Shown here piece by piece: positions 1-8,255 of a stretch of 64,000 bases of DNA. The position numbers were made by a program, and so were the translations under genes. Within the stretch, counting starts at the first letter, position 1. Every line of letters begins with the position of its first letter. The DNA comes from an uncultured Altererythrobacter sp. Lineage in GTDB: Bacteria > Pseudomonadota > Alphaproteobacteria > Sphingomonadales > Sphingomonadaceae. The notes beneath the pieces are model-generated. The model did not search any database and was not told where the DNA came from. It worked only from the letters and a program-made list of their open reading frames with translations. Where the stretch lies: NCBI GenBank assembly GCA_913055875.1, contig CAJXJY010000005.1, forward strand, positions 186,001 to 250,000, in the 5' to 3' direction.

Positions 1-45
1 ATATCCGGCGGCTGATCGACTATTGTATCGAAGTTGGCTTTTTAT

Positions 46-198
46 CCTCTCCATCGACTTGCGATGGGAAGGTGGCAGTCGCTGCAAGCGACTGACGGAG
101 GGGCAGCGGCGCTCGAAATTTCGCTCGCTGCCAGGGCCCCTCCACCGCCACACTTGCGGTGTGGCGGTCCCCCTCCCATCGCAAGTCGACGGGGAGGG
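46..198. repeat. Nested palindromic repeat A
   Basis: The outer arms at 46-72 and 171-198 are imperfect inverted repeats with an identical 16-bp core (54-69 against 174-189). Between the arms are at least three further self-complementary segments: a hairpin around 75-93 (cagtcgct / agcgactg), a stem pairing about 97-107 with about 129-142 (gaggggc / gcccctc), and a hairpin at about 144-167 (ccgccacac / ggtgtggcgg). The whole folds as a multi-branched cruciform or cloverleaf. It ends 1 bp before the stop codon of the leftward glycosyltransferase. Positions 1-45 show no recognisable feature. Confidence 0.7.
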
Positions 199-199
199 T

Positions 200-931
200 T
201 CAGCGGACATGCGGATAGTGCCGCGATAGCCTCGACCGCGCACCCACTGCCCACATGATCCCGACCTTGAAGTAGATCCAGTTCGCCTTGAGCGGCCCCC
301 AGGCGGCGATGCGGCGGTCCGACGTTTCGATCCAGCGCGGCACCATCCGGATGCGGCCGAGCCGGGCGAATTTCACGCACAGATCGGCTTCCTCCATCAC
401 CGCGTCGCTCGGCGTGCAGCCGCCGATCTCGAGGAACTGCGCGCGGCGGAAGAACATGCCGTGGTCGCCGAACAGCAGCCGCACACCGCGCGCGAACAGG
501 TGCGGACGGGTGATCAGCGGCGCGTACCAGGTCTTGATCCAGTTGTGGAAGGTGGTGCCCCAGCGGGTCTTGTCGGGCCCCCTGATCAGCGGGGTGAAGC
601 TGGCCAGCGCGATCCGCTCGTCGGCCAGCGTGTCGCGCACCACCTGCACCATGTCGCGCGGCGGCACGCTGTCGGCATGAAGCACGCAGACCAGCGGCGC
701 TCTCGCCGCCTCGACGCCGGTGTTGATCTGGTGCCCACGACCGGCCGTCGTCTCGATGCAGGTCCAGTTCGCGCCGCGTACGAGGGTGCAACTCGCGTCG
801 GAACTCCCGCCATCGACCACGATCACTTGGGCGGGCTGCGGATCGAGCGCCGCGAGCGTTTCGACCAGCGCGGGCAGCGCCTTCTCCTCGTCCAGCACCG
901 GGATCACGATTGCGACACCCGCCTCCGTCAC
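200..931 (-). CDS. Family 2 glycosyltransferase, TIGR04283 (arsenosugar-type)
   Basis: This is a 243-residue GT-A fold glycosyltransferase of the TIGR04283 family, named for its association with arsenosugar biosynthesis. The N-terminus shows IPVLDEEKALPAL followed by VVDGGSSD, the nucleotide-sugar binding region of GT2 enzymes. A later DAVMEEADLCVKFARLG segment matches the ExxD-type acceptor and catalytic region. There is no signal peptide or clear membrane span. The GTG start at 931 overlaps the TGA stop of the upstream DUF2064 gene (GTGA), so the two are probably translationally coupled. The real substrate is not shown by sequence, and other arsenosugar genes (arsS, arsM) are not in view. 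They could lie off the left edge. Confidence 0.85.
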   Translation of the reverse strand: MTEAGVAIVIPVLDEEKALPALVETLAALDPQPAQVIVVDGGSSDASCTLVRGANWTCIETTAGRGHQINTGVEAARAPLVCVLHADSVPPRDMVQVVRDTLADERIALASFTPLIRGPDKTRWGTTFHNWIKTWYAPLITRPHLFARGVRLLFGDHGMFFRRAQFLEIGGCTPSDAVMEEADLCVKFARLGRIRMVPRWIETSDRRIAAWGPLKANWIYFKVGIMWAVGARSRLSRHYPHVR

Positions 932-1506
932 GGCAGGAAATCCGGCCAGTCCTCGAGATCGGCGGCGCTGTCGATATCGGACAGTTCGGGCAGCACTGCG
1001 GGCCTGATCCCGCGCGCGATGAAGCGGCGTAGCGTCTCCTCGAATACTTGCGGCGTGCTCCACGCCATGTCCTCGAAGGCGAAGCGTGCGTCGTCGTTGA
1101 AACCGAGCAAATAGTAACCGCCGTCGCTGGCGGGGCCGATCACCATCGGTTCGGTCGCGAGTGTGTCGTGCGCCGCCCACAGGTGTTGGGGGGTGAGGCC
1201 GGGGCAGTCGCTGCCGATCACCATGGCGGGCGGCGCGACGCGCGAGAGCTTGTCTGTCAGGCCGCCGTCGCCCTGGTCGACCACTGCAAGGTCCTCCCCG
1301 AGCCCGGCCCGGAACGCTTCGGGTTCGGCTCCGGTCACGCGCAGCTCGAACGGAATGCCGCTCGCGCGCACGACTTCGACCGTATGCGCAAGCAGCTTGG
1401 TATAGATTGCCGCCGCGCCTTCGGCCCCGAAGCCGGGAATGAGCCTGGTCTTGGCCTTGCCCGGCTCGGGCCAGCGCGCGAAGATCGAAATCGTGATTTC
1501 GGACAT
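928..1506 (-). CDS. TIGR04282 / DUF2064 glycosyltransferase-like protein
   Basis: This 192-residue protein belongs to the DUF2064 family (TIGR04282), a nucleotidyltransferase-like GT-A fold related to CofC/MobA. The N-terminal FARWPEPGKAKTRLIP resembles the phosphate-binding loop of NTP transferases. IGSDCPGLTP carries the metal-binding Asp, and GPASDGGYYLLG is the hallmark of the family. It forms a GTGA-overlapping pair with the TIGR04283 glycosyltransferase, an arrangement known in many bacteria. The ATG at 1506 is the only sensible start. A role in transferring an activated sugar or nucleotide in the same pathway is inferred from the pairing. Confidence 0.85.
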   Translation of the reverse strand: MSEITISIFARWPEPGKAKTRLIPGFGAEGAAAIYTKLLAHTVEVVRASGIPFELRVTGAEPEAFRAGLGEDLAVVDQGDGGLTDKLSRVAPPAMVIGSDCPGLTPQHLWAAHDTLATEPMVIGPASDGGYYLLGFNDDARFAFEDMAWSTPQVFEETLRRFIARGIRPAVLPELSDIDSAADLEDWPDFLP

Positions 1507-1631
1507 GCTCGCGCGCCCCTAGCGGTTTGCAGCCCGCTCGGCCATGGCCTTGCCGGGAGCGGCGGCACGGGTTGACAGCGCCGCGCGATTGGGGACGATT
1601 GCGGTGCACATAAAACCGGGAAGCAAACTCC

Positions 1632-3911
1632 ATGAAAAATCACGCCATTGTTCGCCTGTCGCTGTCCGCGGCCTTGCTCGCTACCACTAGTTCGCTCGCC
1701 GCTCAGGACGCGCCGATCGTCCTGCCGGGCGCCCCGGGGCACGGCAGCCGGGTGATCGACGAGGCCGAGGCGACGCGCCTGTCGGACACGCGCTATTCGC
1801 CCGCCGACGTCAAGTTCATGCAGGACATGATCGTTCACCACCGGCAGGCGGTCGAGATGGCGGCGCTGGTGGAGAAGCGGACCAGCAACGAAAGCGTGCG
1901 CAAGGTCGCCGGCCGCATCGATGGATCGCAGGCGGACGAGATCGCCTTCATGCGCGGCTGGCTCGAAGACCGCGGCGAAAGCACCGGCATGACGGACCAG
2001 CCCGGCATGCAGCACCATGCAGGGATGGATCACGGCACCATGGACCAGGCGGCGCATCACGCGATGATGGGCATGGCGACGCCCGCCCAGATGGCGGCGC
2101 TGGCCGAGGCGGAAGGCGCGGAATTCGATCGCCAGTTCCTGACGCTGATGATCCGCCACCACCAGGGTGCGATCGATATGGTGGAGGAGCTGCATCGTCA
2201 GCCCGGCAGCGCCTACGATCCGGTGATGTTCGAATTCACCAACGACATCGTCAACGATCAGGAAACCGAGATCGAACGGATGAACGTGCTGCTGGCGACA
2301 CTGTCGCCCGATCCGCGCGTCGGGCTGGCGGCGGGCTTCCGCGATGCGGGCGAGGCGATCAGCAATCTGCGGCTGGTGGCCGCTTTGCCCAAGCCGACCG
2401 GCTTCTTCGACCCGCAGAATCCCGCGCAGCTGCAGCCCGAGATCGAGAAGGACGATGAGGACGGCGGCGAGGAGGACGGGGATACCCCCGATCCCGAAGG
2501 CTCGACCGATCCGGACGAGGACGAGGATGACGAGGACCGGTTCGGCCAGCGTTCCTCGCTGCTCAGCTTCGCCAACACCGACATGGCGTTCTCCGGCGAT
2601 ATTCTCGTCGCGGGCAGCTATCACGGCTTCAACGCCTATCGCCTGGGCGGGGACGGGATGCCGAAGCTGGTCAGCTCGACCGTCTGCCCTGGCGGGCAGG
2701 GCGATGTCTCGATCGTCGGCGACCTTCTGTTCATGAGCGTGCAGGACAGCCGCGCGCGTGTGGATTGCGGCCTCGGCGGCGTGGCCGAGCGGGTCAGCGA
2801 GGAACGCTTCCGCGGCCTGCGCATCTTCGACATTTCGGATATCACCCGCCCGGTCCAGGTCGGCCAGGTGCAGACCTGCCGCGGCAGCCACACGCACTCG
2901 GTCGTCAGCGCGGACGAGCGCCGTATCGTGGTCTACAATTCGGGCACCTCCTATATCCGGCCGAACGAGGAACTGGCGGGCTGTTTCGAGACCAGCGGGG
3001 ACAACACCGCGCTGTTCAGCATCGACGTGATCGAGGTGCCGGTGGCCGATCCGGCGGCTGCGCGGATCACCTCGTCGGCACGCGTCTTCGCCGAGGACGA
3101 CCGCATCGCCGGGCTGTGGCTCGGCGGCGATCACGGCCTGACCGAAACGGGAGGACCGACGCAGGAAACCCGCATCACCGATCACTGCCACGACATCACC
3201 GTCTTCCCGTCGAAGCAGATCGCCGCGGGCGCGTGTTCGGGCAACGGTATCGTGCTCGACATCTCCGATCCGCTCAATCCGAAGCGCATCGACGACGTGA
3301 CCGAGACGGGCTTCGCCTATTGGCATTCGGCGACCTTCAACAATGACGGGACCAAGGTGCTGTTCACAGACGAATGGGGCGGCGGCGGGCGACCGCGCTG
3401 CCAGGCGGGCGATCCGATGAACTGGGGTGCGAACGCGATCTACGAAATCGAGGACGGAAAACTCGAATTCCGCAGCCTCTACAAGCTGCCCGCGCCGCAG
3501 ACCGACAAGGAGAACTGCGTCGCGCACAACGGTTCGATCGTGCCCGTGCCGGGGCGCGATATTTTCGTCCAGGCGTGGTACCAGGGCGGGATCAGCGTGA
3601 TCGATTTCACCGATGCGGCGAACCCGGTCGAGATCGCCTATTTCGACCGCGGCCCGGTCGACGAGGACCAGCTGATTACCGGTGGATACTGGTCCGCCTA
3701 CTGGTACAAGGGCCGCATCTACGCGACCGAGATCGCCCGCGGGCTCGACGTGTTCGCGCTGGAGCCGAGCGAATTCCTGACCGCGGAGGAGATCGCCGCA
3801 GCCGAGGCGGCGGAGTATCCCGGAGACGTATTCAACCCGCAGACGCAGACGCAGGTGATCTGGCCGGAGGAAATTGCGCAATCGGTCGGGTCGAGCCGCA
3901 CGGGCGGGTGA
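1632..3911 (+). CDS. Exported DUF305-LVIVD beta-propeller fusion
   Basis: This is a 759-residue exported protein with a signal peptide ending near SLAAQ (about residue 25). Residues 55-235 form a DUF305 domain with two histidine motifs (MIVHHRQAVEMA, HH at 69-70, and MIRHHQGAIDM, HH at 176-177). Between them lies a Met/His-rich loop (about 119-148) that looks suited to metal, perhaps copper, binding. Residues 272-302 are a strongly acidic Asp/Glu linker. From about 308 to the end, LVIVD-type repeats (LRIFDISDITRPVQVG, GIVLDISDPLNP, ISVIDFTDAANPVEIA) predict a beta-propeller. DUF305 proteins are usually about 150-200 residues and stand alone, so the fusion is unusual. Its stop overlaps the next start (TGATG). 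Function is unknown; a periplasmic metal-related role is inferred. Confidence 0.85.
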   Translation: MKNHAIVRLSLSAALLATTSSLAAQDAPIVLPGAPGHGSRVIDEAEATRLSDTRYSPADVKFMQDMIVHHRQAVEMAALVEKRTSNESVRKVAGRIDGSQADEIAFMRGWLEDRGESTGMTDQPGMQHHAGMDHGTMDQAAHHAMMGMATPAQMAALAEAEGAEFDRQFLTLMIRHHQGAIDMVEELHRQPGSAYDPVMFEFTNDIVNDQETEIERMNVLLATLSPDPRVGLAAGFRDAGEAISNLRLVAALPKPTGFFDPQNPAQLQPEIEKDDEDGGEEDGDTPDPEGSTDPDEDEDDEDRFGQRSSLLSFANTDMAFSGDILVAGSYHGFNAYRLGGDGMPKLVSSTVCPGGQGDVSIVGDLLFMSVQDSRARVDCGLGGVAERVSEERFRGLRIFDISDITRPVQVGQVQTCRGSHTHSVVSADERRIVVYNSGTSYIRPNEELAGCFETSGDNTALFSIDVIEVPVADPAAARITSSARVFAEDDRIAGLWLGGDHGLTETGGPTQETRITDHCHDITVFPSKQIAAGACSGNGIVLDISDPLNPKRIDDVTETGFAYWHSATFNNDGTKVLFTDEWGGGGRPRCQAGDPMNWGANAIYEIEDGKLEFRSLYKLPAPQTDKENCVAHNGSIVPVPGRDIFVQAWYQGGISVIDFTDAANPVEIAYFDRGPVDEDQLITGGYWSAYWYKGRIYATEIARGLDVFALEPSEFLTAEEIAAAEAAEYPGDVFNPQTQTQVIWPEEIAQSVGSSRTGG

Positions 3912-4591
3912 TGACGCGAGTTGTCTTCGCGCTCTTTCCGGGCGTCACCCAGCTCGACTTCACGGCGCCGGCGCAGGCGCTCGCGAGAATGCCGAAAGCC
4001 GAGATCGTCTGCGCGGCGGCGACTTGCGAGCCGCTGACAACGGATGCCGGCTTCGCGATCGTTCCGTCGCAGGGCTTTGCCGATTGCCCGCGGGCCGACA
4101 TTCTCTGCGTTCCCGGCGGCTTCGGAGTGACCGATGCGGTGCGTGATTCGCAGACGGTCGAATTCGTCGCGCGGCAGGCGGAGGGCGCGCGCTGGGTGAC
4201 GAGCGTGTGCACCGGCGCGTTTGTGCTCGGCGCCGCGGGCCTGCTCGAAGGCAAGCGCGCGACGACACATTGGGCCTATACGCACCTGCTGGACCGGGTC
4301 GGCGCCACATTCGCGCCCGGACGCGTGGTCGAGGACGGCAATACCGTTACCTGCGGCGGGGTCACCGCCGGGCTCGATTTTGCGCTGACGCTGATCGCGC
4401 GCGAGGCGGGGGAGGAGACGGCGCAGGCGATCCAGCTCGCGCTCGAATACGATCCCGCGCCGCCCTTCGCCACGGGCGACCCGTCGCGCGCACCCGGGGC
4501 GCTGACCGACGCGCTGAAGTCGCGGGTCTATGCCGGGGCCGCAGCGCGGATGGAGGCTGCGCTGTCCGGGCGGCACGACGCGTCGTCCTGA
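3911..4591 (+). CDS. DJ-1/PfpI protein, isonitrile hydratase-like
   Basis: This 226-residue protein has the DJ-1/PfpI glutamine-amidotransferase-like fold. The nucleophile elbow SVCTGAFVLGAAGLLEGK places Cys100 followed by Thr101. Asp16 in TQLDFTAP sits where isonitrile hydratase (InhA) has its essential Asp. The set Asp16/Cys100/Thr101 fits hydration of isonitriles to N-formamides. GlxA/AraC regulators share this domain, but here no C-terminal HTH follows. The ATG at 3911 overlaps the stop of the preceding gene by one base, so translation is likely coupled. Family assignment is firm, substrate is not. Confidence 0.85.
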   Translation: MTRVVFALFPGVTQLDFTAPAQALARMPKAEIVCAAATCEPLTTDAGFAIVPSQGFADCPRADILCVPGGFGVTDAVRDSQTVEFVARQAEGARWVTSVCTGAFVLGAAGLLEGKRATTHWAYTHLLDRVGATFAPGRVVEDGNTVTCGGVTAGLDFALTLIAREAGEETAQAIQLALEYDPAPPFATGDPSRAPGALTDALKSRVYAGAAARMEAALSGRHDASS

Positions 4592-4606
4592 TTCGCCGAT
4601 GTCGGG

Positions 4607-5266
4607 CTATTCGCTTGCCGGGAGGGTCTCGGGCACGATCCCCTCGAGCAGGGGGACGAACCGTACCGGGGCGATATCGCGGCTCTCCCATGCGTCTTCG
4701 CCGGTGCGTTCGATGCAGCGCAATTGCTGGATCGCTTCGCCGCCGACCGGGATCACCAGTCGACCACCTATCGCGAGTTGGTGTTTCAGTGCGTCGGGGA
4801 CCGTGTCGATCCTGGCCGCCACGAGGATCGCGTCGAACGGAGCCTCGCCCGGCAATCCCTCCATCCCGTCGCCGGCGATGATCGTGCAATTGCCGTAGCC
4901 GAGCTTCTCCACCCGCTGCCGCGCCGCGTTGGCGAGCGTCTCGTATCGCTCGATGGCGTAGACTTCACCCGCAATGCGCGAGAGAAGCGCGGCGGCGTAG
5001 CCCGAGCCCGCGCCTACTTCGAGCACGCGGACGCCCGATGCGATCTGCGCCGCATCGATCATGCGGGCGACGATATAGGGTTGCGAGATGGTCTGCCCCG
5101 ATCCGATCGGGAGCGGTCCGTCCTCATAGGCGAGTTCGCGCGTGCCCTCGGGCACGAAATTCGCGCGCGGGACGGTACGGAAGGCGGTGAGGACGGGTGC
5201 GCTGTCGATCCCGCGGCGGCAGATCTGCCGCTCGACCATGGCTTTGCGCTTCTCGGATTCGGTCAT
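4607..5266 (-). CDS. pcm: Protein-L-isoaspartate O-methyltransferase
   Basis: This 219-residue SAM-dependent methyltransferase repairs isoaspartyl residues in damaged proteins. The family-specific region PLPIGSGQTISQPYIV (51-66) is followed by the SAM loop VLEVGAGSGYAAALL (81-95), and IIAGDGMEGLP and FDAILVAAR follow in the order expected for PCMT. The ATG at 5266 gives the usual length. It converges with the PfpI gene across a 15-bp gap. In many relatives pcm is followed by tolC, but here the neighbour is different. The assignment is strong. Confidence 0.93.
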   Translation of the reverse strand: MTESEKRKAMVERQICRRGIDSAPVLTAFRTVPRANFVPEGTRELAYEDGPLPIGSGQTISQPYIVARMIDAAQIASGVRVLEVGAGSGYAAALLSRIAGEVYAIERYETLANAARQRVEKLGYGNCTIIAGDGMEGLPGEAPFDAILVAARIDTVPDALKHQLAIGGRLVIPVGGEAIQQLRCIERTGEDAWESRDIAPVRFVPLLEGIVPETLPASE

Positions 5267-5323
5267 CGCACCCTCGCCCGTGCAATGCTTCGGCGAGCGA
5301 TCGGTGCCCGATCCGGGCGAATG

Positions 5324-5367
5324 GGCCCGGAGCGCCCGGGATCTGGGGGGAAGAGGCGCTCCGGGCC
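5324..5367. repeat. 13-bp perfect inverted repeat
   Basis: Arms at 5324-5336 (ggcccggagcgcc) and 5355-5367 are perfectly complementary around an 18-nt loop. The element lies between the 36-residue small ORF and pcm, both leftward. There is no T-run, so it is not a typical intrinsic terminator, but it could be an mRNA-stabilising or attenuating hairpin. The rest of the 5267-5680 gap shows only the small ORF. Confidence 0.55.
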
Positions 5368-5432
5368 GGCTCGGGTCGCGGGGCCGGCGGTGGTCGCTTG
5401 ACGCGACTCTTATGTCTGTCGAGCCGCTGCGC

Positions 5433-5543
5433 TCAGGTGAGCGGCAGGCCGCCGACCGGCACAGGTCCGGCGAGCGACAGCAGGAAAGCGATTTCGAGAA
5501 GTACCCAGGCGCATACGGCCGAGGCGAAAGTGCGATTGGTCAT
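5433..5543 (-). CDS. Small putative single-pass membrane peptide (36 aa)
   Basis: This is an unrecognised 36-residue ORF that begins MTNRTFASAVCAWVLLEI. It continues into a hydrophobic stretch (VCAWVLLEIAFLLSLAG, about residues 10-26), enough for one membrane span, and ends in a Pro/Gly-rich tail. A GGAG ribosome-binding sequence lies about 8 nt before the ATG, which is what makes it credible. It stands alone in a 470-bp gap between groEL and pcm. No homologue is recalled. The alternative is a chance open frame. Confidence 0.4.
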   Translation of the reverse strand: MTNRTFASAVCAWVLLEIAFLLSLAGPVPVGGLPLT

Positions 5544-5680
5544 GGCGATTACTCCGTCTGTTCGATGATCGCCTTATGCCCCTCCTACGGTGAACCGCGC
5601 GAGGTAATCGCAGTGGTATTCCACGCCGCAAACCGTGGTATTGCCGTTGTAATGGCGTGGGAGCGTTCGCTCGGGGCATG

Positions 5681-5716
5681 AAAAAGGCCCGGCGGATCGC
5701 TCCGCCGGGCCTTTTG
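5681..5716 (-). terminator. Rho-independent terminator of groES-groEL
   Basis: An 11-bp perfect stem (5686-5696 with 5701-5711) is flanked on the leftward strand by a run of five T. It lies 24 bp past the groEL stop. The other side carries tttt, so it may work in both directions. Confidence 0.85.
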
Positions 5717-5739
5717 TTCGGCTCGGATGGGTGCCGGGC

Positions 5740-7440
<1,701 letters not shown>

Positions 7441-7448
7441 TCAGGCGA

Positions 7449-7736
7449 TCAGTCGATGATCCCCATGATGTCGCTTTCCTTCATGATCAGCAGGTCTTCG
7501 CCGTCGAGCTTGACCTCAGTGCCCGACCACTTGCCGAACAGGATGCGGTCGCCGGCCTTGACGTCGAGCGCGGTGACCGTGCCGTCTTCGGCCCTGGCGC
7601 CCGAACCGACGGAGACGACTTCGCCCTCGCTCGGCTTTTCCTTGGCGCTGTCGGGAATGATGATGCCGCCTGCGGTCTTCTCATCGGCTTCGATGCGACG
7701 GACCAGAACGCGGTCGTGCAGCGGACGAAATGCCAT
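7449..7736 (-). CDS. groES: Co-chaperonin GroES
   Basis: This 95-residue GroES forms the heptameric lid of GroEL. The N-terminus [19 protein letters not shown], the mobile-loop region [19 protein letters not shown] and the family signature [18 protein letters not shown] are all present. It is the first gene of the groESL operon. A sigma-70-like promoter and a CIRCE operator lie directly upstream, which points to HrcA repression in addition to any heat-shock sigma control. Confidence 0.98.
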   Translation of the reverse strand: MAFRPLHDRVLVRRIEADEKTAGGIIIPDSAKEKPSEGEVVSVGSGARAEDGTVTALDVKAGDRILFGKWSGTEVKLDGEDLLIMKESDIMGIID

Positions 7737-7771
7737 TGTCTGTGACCTCTCTCAAAAGGTGAAAACGTAAC

Positions 7772-7798
7772 TTGGCACTCTCACGGCGAGAGTGCCAG
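7772..7798 (-). promoter_or_regulatory. CIRCE operator (HrcA binding site)
   Basis: The sequence ttggcactc-N9-gagtgccag matches the CIRCE consensus ttagcactc-N9-gagtgctaa with one change per arm. The 9-bp spacer is exact. It sits 36 bp before groES and just downstream of the predicted -10. The hrcA gene is not in this window. Confidence 0.92.
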
Positions 7799-7805
7799 CA
7801 GGGCG

Positions 7806-7834
7806 CATATGTGAACGCGCGATTGCCGAGTCAA
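7806..7834 (-). promoter_or_regulatory. Predicted groES promoter
   Basis: Reading leftward, TTGACT (7829-7834) and CATATG (7806-7811) are separated by exactly 17 bp, a good sigma-70-type spacing. Transcription should start inside or at the edge of the CIRCE element, so HrcA binding would block initiation. This is a prediction from sequence only. Confidence 0.65.
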
Positions 7835-7907
7835 CGGGGCGCGGAGGAAAAAATTTCCATGCTTTTCGGCGAGACGTGCATGGGGCTGGGCGGTGAGTTC
7901 TTTTTGC

Positions 7908-8246
7908 TTTCCGGCGGTGAGGCGACCTGTTGCTGCGTTGCAGGCCTCTGACCACGGGGAGCGACACCGGCCCACGCCCGGAGTCTTTGTTGCGTGCGGA
8001 AAGCACGTCCGTGCTTTCCTTGCGGCACCAGCCCACTCCCCCACCCTTCCACCCCGACTTTAGTATCCTAAGGGTGGAAGGGTGGGGGAGTGGGCTGGTG
8101 CCGCACCCGGCGGTCTGATGCTTGCCGCGCAGTGACAGGTATCGCCACCGCCGGAAAACCAGACTCCGGGTGGGGGCGTGGGGTGGAACAGCCCCGGTGG
8201 TCAGACGACTGCAACGAAGCAACAGGTATCGCCACCGCCGGAAAAC
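7908..8246. repeat. Composite nested palindromic repeat B
   Basis: The outer arms 7908-7958 and 8193-8243 are long imperfect inverted repeats. Inside are 9-bp arms (7978-7986 with 8161-8169), a 22-nt hairpin at 7998-8019, and a perfect 32-bp inverted repeat (8022-8053 with 8073-8104) around a 19-nt loop. The 25-bp end motif at 8135-8159 is repeated exactly at 8222-8246, so the right half looks duplicated. It is homologous to the element at 40518-40721. It begins upstream of the groES promoter and ends 9 bp past the MATE stop codon. No gene is seen in the 7835-8255 gap. Confidence 0.85.
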
Positions 8247-8255
8247 AACGACCTC

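Noticed and set aside
2430-2540. Low-complexity GA-rich tract
   Set aside because: It encodes the acidic linker of the DUF305-LVIVD protein and is not a DNA repeat in its own right.
5267-5680. tRNA or other RNA gene in the groEL-pcm gap
   Set aside because: I found no cloverleaf, TpsiC-like or CCA pattern; only a hairpin and a small ORF are seen.
7908-8246. Repeat B as a CRISPR array
   Set aside because: There are no regularly spaced identical repeats with unique spacers; the pattern is nested inverted repeats.
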